Made by a program: the position numbers and the translations under genes. The notes below the pieces were generated by a model. It was given only the letters and a program-made list of their open reading frames with translations. It did no database searches and was not told where the DNA came from. Source: Impatiens glandulifera (Eukaryota; Streptophyta; Magnoliopsida; Ericales; Balsaminaceae). Taken from it: DNA of 64,000 nt. Shown one piece after another: positions 59,426 through 64,000 of this stretch (positions within the stretch are counted from its first letter, which is position 1; every line of letters begins with the position of its first letter). The stretch covers positions 22,377,819-22,441,818 of the forward strand of contig NC_061868.1 of the NCBI RefSeq assembly GCF_907164915.1, in the 5' to 3' direction.

Positions 59426-59559
59426 CATATCATTGCATATTATTGATGAGCATAAAAGAATCATCTCTTATTTATTGCCTGAATTGCATTTGGTATTATT
59501 TTATTGTCTGAATTTTTCATTAAGATAATCTTTTGCATCATGTTTTTAGTAATCACAAT

Positions 59560-62500
59560 TCAAATAGGAGAGAGTTTTAGTATTTGAATAGAATAACACA
59601 AGAATTATTTTTTTCAAATATCCACTAAAATATTATATTCTTCTAGAAATTTAAATTAAATCTTTTACTTATTGTATGATAATGAATATTTACTCCACAT
59701 AAAACTAACTTTGATAATGAATATTTTTTTATAAGTATTATTATGCACATTTTGATTAAAACGTTTGAAAAACATACTCAGAGAAATACGACATAATAAG
59801 AAAAATGAAGAATTTTTAGGTGAAAGTTCTAAAGTTCGTCGTTGTAAGAATACAATCGTTACTCCGGAGAAATTCTCTCAAATTCAAGTTCAGTAGTATA
59901 TTCTAAAAATTTATTTGCATTAACATTTGTAAGTTTTGTTAGCTTAATATTATATTGTTATAGTGTTTGGCATATTTCTTCGAGTTGTAAACTAGGCTAT
60001 AGAACATCTCATGCCCATTAGCGACCTTAATCGATTTTGCTTTTAGGATTTAGTGGACTTTGCGGTTTCTCACATATATAGGGATAAAGAAAATTTAGAG
60101 TTTTAGTATTGTCCACGAAATTAACAATTAATGGCTTTTAACAATGATCAACATTTGCTACAGTTATTAAAGATCTTTTAGACGTGCCTTAAGGTTTATA
60201 TTTATCATAAAGAAAAATATTATTTTGTACTCCGAATTTATGAAATTCAATCAAGTCTTCTTCCTATACATCTATAAGTTATAGAGATGAATGTTAAAAA
60301 TGAGGTTGAAAATGATGAATAATAATATTTTGAAGAAGATATTGAAATTAAGATAAGTATTGAACATGTCCCAATTCAATGTGAGGTTCAAAGTAAGTTT
60401 CTAGTTGAAGATGAGGATGAAGAAGACGACGCTACTTATGAAGAGGAAATTAAAGTTGAGTCGGATTATACTAGTGATATAGATGATGAAAAATATAAAG
60501 TTTTTGAATATTTTATTGAAAGTGACACTATGAGTTATTTATGGAGTGGTAGTGAAGAAAGTGATTATGAGGGGTTTAATGATGATGTAATATCTCATCA
60601 AGTAAAGAGACGACAATCTTCTAATTTAAAATTTAACCATTTTTTTAAGGTGGAGGGAGATTCATTGTAGGCATGGTATGGTGTTTGAATCAAAACTTAT
60701 GATAAAAGACGCTATAATAGATTATTTATATGATTGTAGAGTTTATATGATTGTAGAGTTTGTATAAGATGGATTAAACAATACTTTTACAAAATGAAGG
60801 TTAAATGTAGCAAAGATGGATGTTCTTGGTACTTCTTTGCAGGCAAGGAAAAAATAGAAAGAAAAAAGGTGGATATTAAAGAAACATTGTCCCAATAACC
60901 GTTGCTATTATGATAACAATAACATATTGGTCTCTACAAAGTATGCTGAGATGATATTTCACAATAGAATTATAACTCCAAAAGACATTTCCACAAAAAA
61001 ATTTCAACAACTTTGTTGGGAGGATTTAAATTGTGGTGTGAGTTGTTCTTTGATGAATAAAGTCAAAATAATAGTTTTGGCTGAAGTTTAATGTGACTAC
61101 GAGAAAGACTTCAATGAGTTATGGAACTATTTTTAAGAAATTAAATCAAGGAATATTGATACTTTTATTCTTAAAACTATCCAAGTTGATACTACGGGTG
61201 AAACAAAATTTCAGAGAATAAAGGTGTGTTTTGAGGCATGTAAGAGTGGTTAGATAAACGGTTGTCGACCAATAATTGGGGTTTATTGATGTTTTTTGAA
61301 GAATTCATGTAAAGGGGAACTACTTTCTTCTACTGGTCCAAATGTAAATGATTATATGTTCCCGATAGTATGGGCTGTAGTAGAAGGAGAGAGTCGAATA
61401 AGTTGGAAATAGTTTTTTAAACTTCTAATTGAGGATCTACATTTAGAAGAAGGAGAAATATTAGTATTATTTCAGACATGTAAAATGTATATTTTTAATT
61501 TACAATTTGATTTAAATATACAATTTGATATGTAAATTTGATCACATGGTTTTTAAGAACAATTGTTGAATTATTACCAAATGCAAAGCATATATATTTT
61601 TTTTCCATTGCTATACAAATTGGGATAGAAAAGGAAATATGGGTGAAGACTTGAAATTATTATTTTGGAAGTCTGCTCGATCAACATATCGATAACTATT
61701 TGATGCCAATTTAAGTGTACTGGAATAAACCAAATAAGGAGTCGGTACTTCTGCCATCAGAATTACTGAGAGAAGATGGTCAGAGATATACTTCAAAGAG
61801 TGTCTAAAGTGTGACATGGTAGACAATAACATTTGTAATACATTTAATTCATGGATATTACCAAGTAAATCAATGTCTATTATTAACATATTGGAGCACA
61901 TCCGATTTAAGATAATGAAAAAGTTTTGTCTTTAAATAAAAGAAATGGATATTAATTGGATTGGAGACGTTTCTCCCGTAGTAATGTAGAGACTCGAAAT
62001 TGCAAAAGAAATGTATTATATGTATACATTGGACTTTAATGAAGAATTTGGGTATGAGATCATTGAGGGAATTCATAGACATACCATAGACATTAGAAAA
62101 ATAAGTTTCACATGTATAATTTGTGCACACGTTATTTGTGCTATATACTATTATTAAGGTGGAAATCTAAAAGATTATATCTCGAATTGGTAAAAATGTT
62201 CAAGAAGGCATAAAGAAATGTCATTAAACAATTAAGTGGAAGAGAATTTTGAAACCCAGTGTCACGGATTGCCTTTGATTTTACCTCATAATATTCAAAA
62301 GAGAAGGGGTCGAAAAAATTAAGAAATATATTTTTGTATTTTTTGTTTATATATAAATGAATATTTTAAATTATTAAAATGCATAATGATTTATGATCAT
62401 ATATTTTATAATGACTTTTTTAGCTTGTATATCATATATATATATATTATTAATATTTGTATTTTGTTTTCTTTGTTTTTATTTAAAAAGTAAATATTAT

Positions 62501-62650
62501 ATATAAATTATGAACATTTAAAAAATAATGAAAGAAATGGTAATTTATATTACCCAGCCTACGCCTTGTCAAGCTCACACTTACCCACGCCAGCCAAGTT
62601 CAGTTACCCAAGGTTGCAACCCAAGTCGCACAGTCTATACTTTCCTCGTA
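59560..62650 (+). mobile_element. MULE element copy 2
   Basis: Colinear with 14065-16830, from GAATAGAATAACACAAGAA to CCAAGTCGCACAGTCTAT. It is the longer and in its 3' part the better kept copy. Terminal inverted repeats were not found by eye. Confidence 0.65.
60000..62330 (+). pseudogene. MuDR/MULE transposase pseudogene, copy 2
   Basis: Same gene as copy 1. The acidic N-terminus is at about 60286-60535. The MuDR-type domain (about 60870-61270) has VCFEACKSG, stop, NGCRPIIGV. The core (about 61300-61460) has MFPIVWAVVEGES and LLIEDLHLEE. After an intron with a normal GT donor near 61490 come NWDRKGNMGEDLKLLFW and IRITERRWSE, CDMVDNNICNTFNSWILPSK, a FNEEFGYEIIEGIHRHTIDI stretch, a SWIM-like block (FTCIICAHVICAIYYY) that keeps few of the zinc ligands, and a basic C-terminus (QKRRGRKN). 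Many stops. Part of the coding sequence just after the intron is deleted or changed near 61560-61620. Confidence 0.75.
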
Positions 62651-63000
62651 GGAAATTATTCATTTTATATACATAATATATATATATATATTAAATGTTA
62701 TTAATTATATATTATATTTGATTATAGGTATAAATTATATGTATAAATTGTGAAACAACAACTAACTGAACTTCGAAGTTACTCGTGAGTCTCAAAGTCT
62801 ATCAAATGGCAAGAATGTTTGTGTGTTGTATTAAATAAAACCAACGAAGATGTTGAATCTAATGAGCATAAAATGCTTGGTTGAAGTTACAACTAAAATC
62901 AAAATTCAGAGAATATAATTGTTGAAGATTATTAAAACATCAAACCGAAATATCTTAAAAGAAAAGACTATCACTTTCTTGACTCAAGAATGATAACAAG
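62651..63000. other. AT-rich stretch, probably interior of a minus-strand copia fragment
   Basis: No ORF. On the minus strand this follows the LTR/PBS at 63012-63001, so it would be the untranslated leader of that copy. Confidence 0.4.
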
Positions 63001-63012
63001 GCTCTAATACCA
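63001..63012 (-). other. PBS of a minus-strand copia-type element, next to its LTR end
   Basis: GCTCTAATACCA is the complement of TGGTATTAGAGC, a common variant of the initiator-Met primer site. It is followed on the plus strand by TGTTAGAATAT (63013), the complement of an LTR end in CTAACA. The LTR would run rightward from 63013; its far end is not clear. Confidence 0.65.
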
Positions 63013-63319
63013 TGTTAGAATATAAAAAAATAATATTTTATTGATTAATATATCGAATTACATAAGTTATGTGTATTATATAGATATTACATTGAGCTTC
63101 ACTTCCACAAATTAACAAACTAATATAATAATATAATATTAATCTAAGGATAATTTCATACCTAATTTTTCACTTCCACAAATAAAATCAAAATTAAAAA
63201 GAAAATAAAATATAATCCAAAACTTATAACATAAATCAATTTTCTCTAAATTCTAAACATTCCAACTAAGAGCCAACTACCATTAAGGGCTCAAAGTTTG
63301 ATTTGAGCCATATGAGACT

Positions 63320-63731
63320 CGAACTATCAATGTTTTGTCCATTTGGACATTTTTCTTAAACGACGTTAGGTCCGTCTATTTTAATTGACGTGGCAATGAA
63401 ATGTTTAATTTAATTTTAACATGTCAAGCACATCATTATTTTTTAGTAGGTTCTCTCTCTTCTTCAAGAAATATTCTTTTTCTTCAATTCATTTTTTTCG
63501 TTCATTTGTTTCTTTGATCCATCTCCAAGAAATTCTTCATCACACTATCAACGATTTAGGTATTTAGATTTTGGTTTGATTTAGGTTTAGATTGGTTTTA
63601 TTTAGGTTTAAATTATTTATTCGTTAATGTCTTTATATTTTATTTAAGTTTAGATTGAGATATGTTTGATTTAGGGTTTAAATTAGGGTTTTTCTATTTG
63701 TTACTTTTTAGATTGGTTTGAAATCTACAAC
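63320..63731 (+). repeat. Second copy of the dispersed repeat at 47360-47740
   Basis: Colinear over about 400 bases. It ends at GAAATCTACAACG, after which the MULE fragment begins within about 20 bases. Confidence 0.75.
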
Positions 63732-63744
63732 GAGAATATCATCT

Positions 63745-64000
63745 AGAACGTTGCTGAATTATTACTAAATGTAGAGCAAATTGGGATGGATGAGGAAATA
63801 TGAGTGAAGACTTGAAAATTTTATTTTGGAGGTGTGATCGATCCACATATATAGAACAATTTGATGCCAATTTAATAGTACTCACACAAAACAAAGAAGG
63901 AACCGGTATTTTTGCGATCCGAATTACTGAGAGAAGATGGTCAAAGGCATACACATCAAAGAGTATCCAAAGTGTGACATGGTAGACAATAACATTAGTG
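63745..64000 (+). pseudogene. MULE transposase fragment, copy 3 (runs off the window)
   Basis: Homologous to 61565-61860. About 33 bases of the PNA-to-CYTNW stretch are missing. The frame 63800-63985 (MSEDLKILFWRCDRSTYIEQF, TGIFAIRITERRWSKAY) is the best kept stretch among the MULE copies here. The sequence continues with GACATGGTAGACAATAACAT to the end of the window. Confidence 0.7.

Noticed and set aside
63560..63690. TTTAGGTTTAGATT-like runs as interstitial telomere repeats
   Set aside because: The spacing and sequence do not follow TTTAGGG in tandem; they are part of the dispersed repeat also seen at 47620-47690.

Overview
The window looks like plant nuclear DNA. It is very AT-rich, has spliced exon fragments of plant genes, and consists mostly of nested and decayed transposable elements: Ty3/gypsy, Ty1/copia, LINE, CACTA (En/Spm) and MULE. 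A degenerate extra ORF inside a copia element resembles a retroelement-associated protein family I know mainly from Lamiales (Gesneriaceae-type) genomes. An asterid, possibly Lamiales, is therefore my best guess, held loosely. I see no intact single-copy host gene, no tRNA or rRNA, and no CRISPR.

Layout. 1-8425: right part of a Ty3/gypsy Tat/Ogre-like element. It holds degraded RNase H and integrase, an unusually repeat-rich 3' untranslated region (a 160-bp hairpin array, a 257-bp duplication and a 67-bp array with covarying hairpin stems), then a 2.6-kb LTR followed by a PBS-like site. 8740-10440: minus-strand LINE ORF1 remnant. 10445-10845: fragment of a MULE transposase. 11016-14062: copy A of a ~2-kb non-coding repeat, split by an internally deleted LTR element (11974-13294) with a 5-bp target duplication. 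14065-16830: MULE copy 1 with a dead transposase. 18246-20289: copy B of the 2-kb repeat.

20290-33199: a decayed CACTA element with TNPD- and TNPA-type pseudogenes, a 5'-truncated LINE insertion with a 13-bp target duplication, and captured exons of an HR-like lesion-inducing protein gene. 33200-34700: an inverted second CACTA arm. 34720-35481: a copia LTR fragment. 36020-38112: copy C of the 2-kb repeat. 38100-47015: a minus-strand run of exon fragments from several unrelated host genes (ABCG28-type transporter, ALG12-type mannosyltransferase, a GT4-like glycosyltransferase, and unidentified exons). A young, almost intact Reina-like chromovirus (41217-46768, TSD GAATT) is inserted in it.

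47360-47740: a repeat that recurs at 63320-63731. 48331-59425: a copia element with both LTRs, PBS, PPT and TSD CATAT. Its pol is gone; the interior holds gag remains, an opposite-strand LTR, gypsy debris and the extra ORF. 59560-62650: MULE copy 2. 63001 onward: minus-strand copia LTR/PBS fragment. 63745-64000: a further MULE fragment running off the window.

Functionally the window is a record of transposition: gene capture by DNA elements, nesting, solo-LTR formation and repeat growth in untranslated regions and LTRs. The only element that looks recently active is the Reina-like chromovirus, and it carries one nonsense codon and an altered protease motif.
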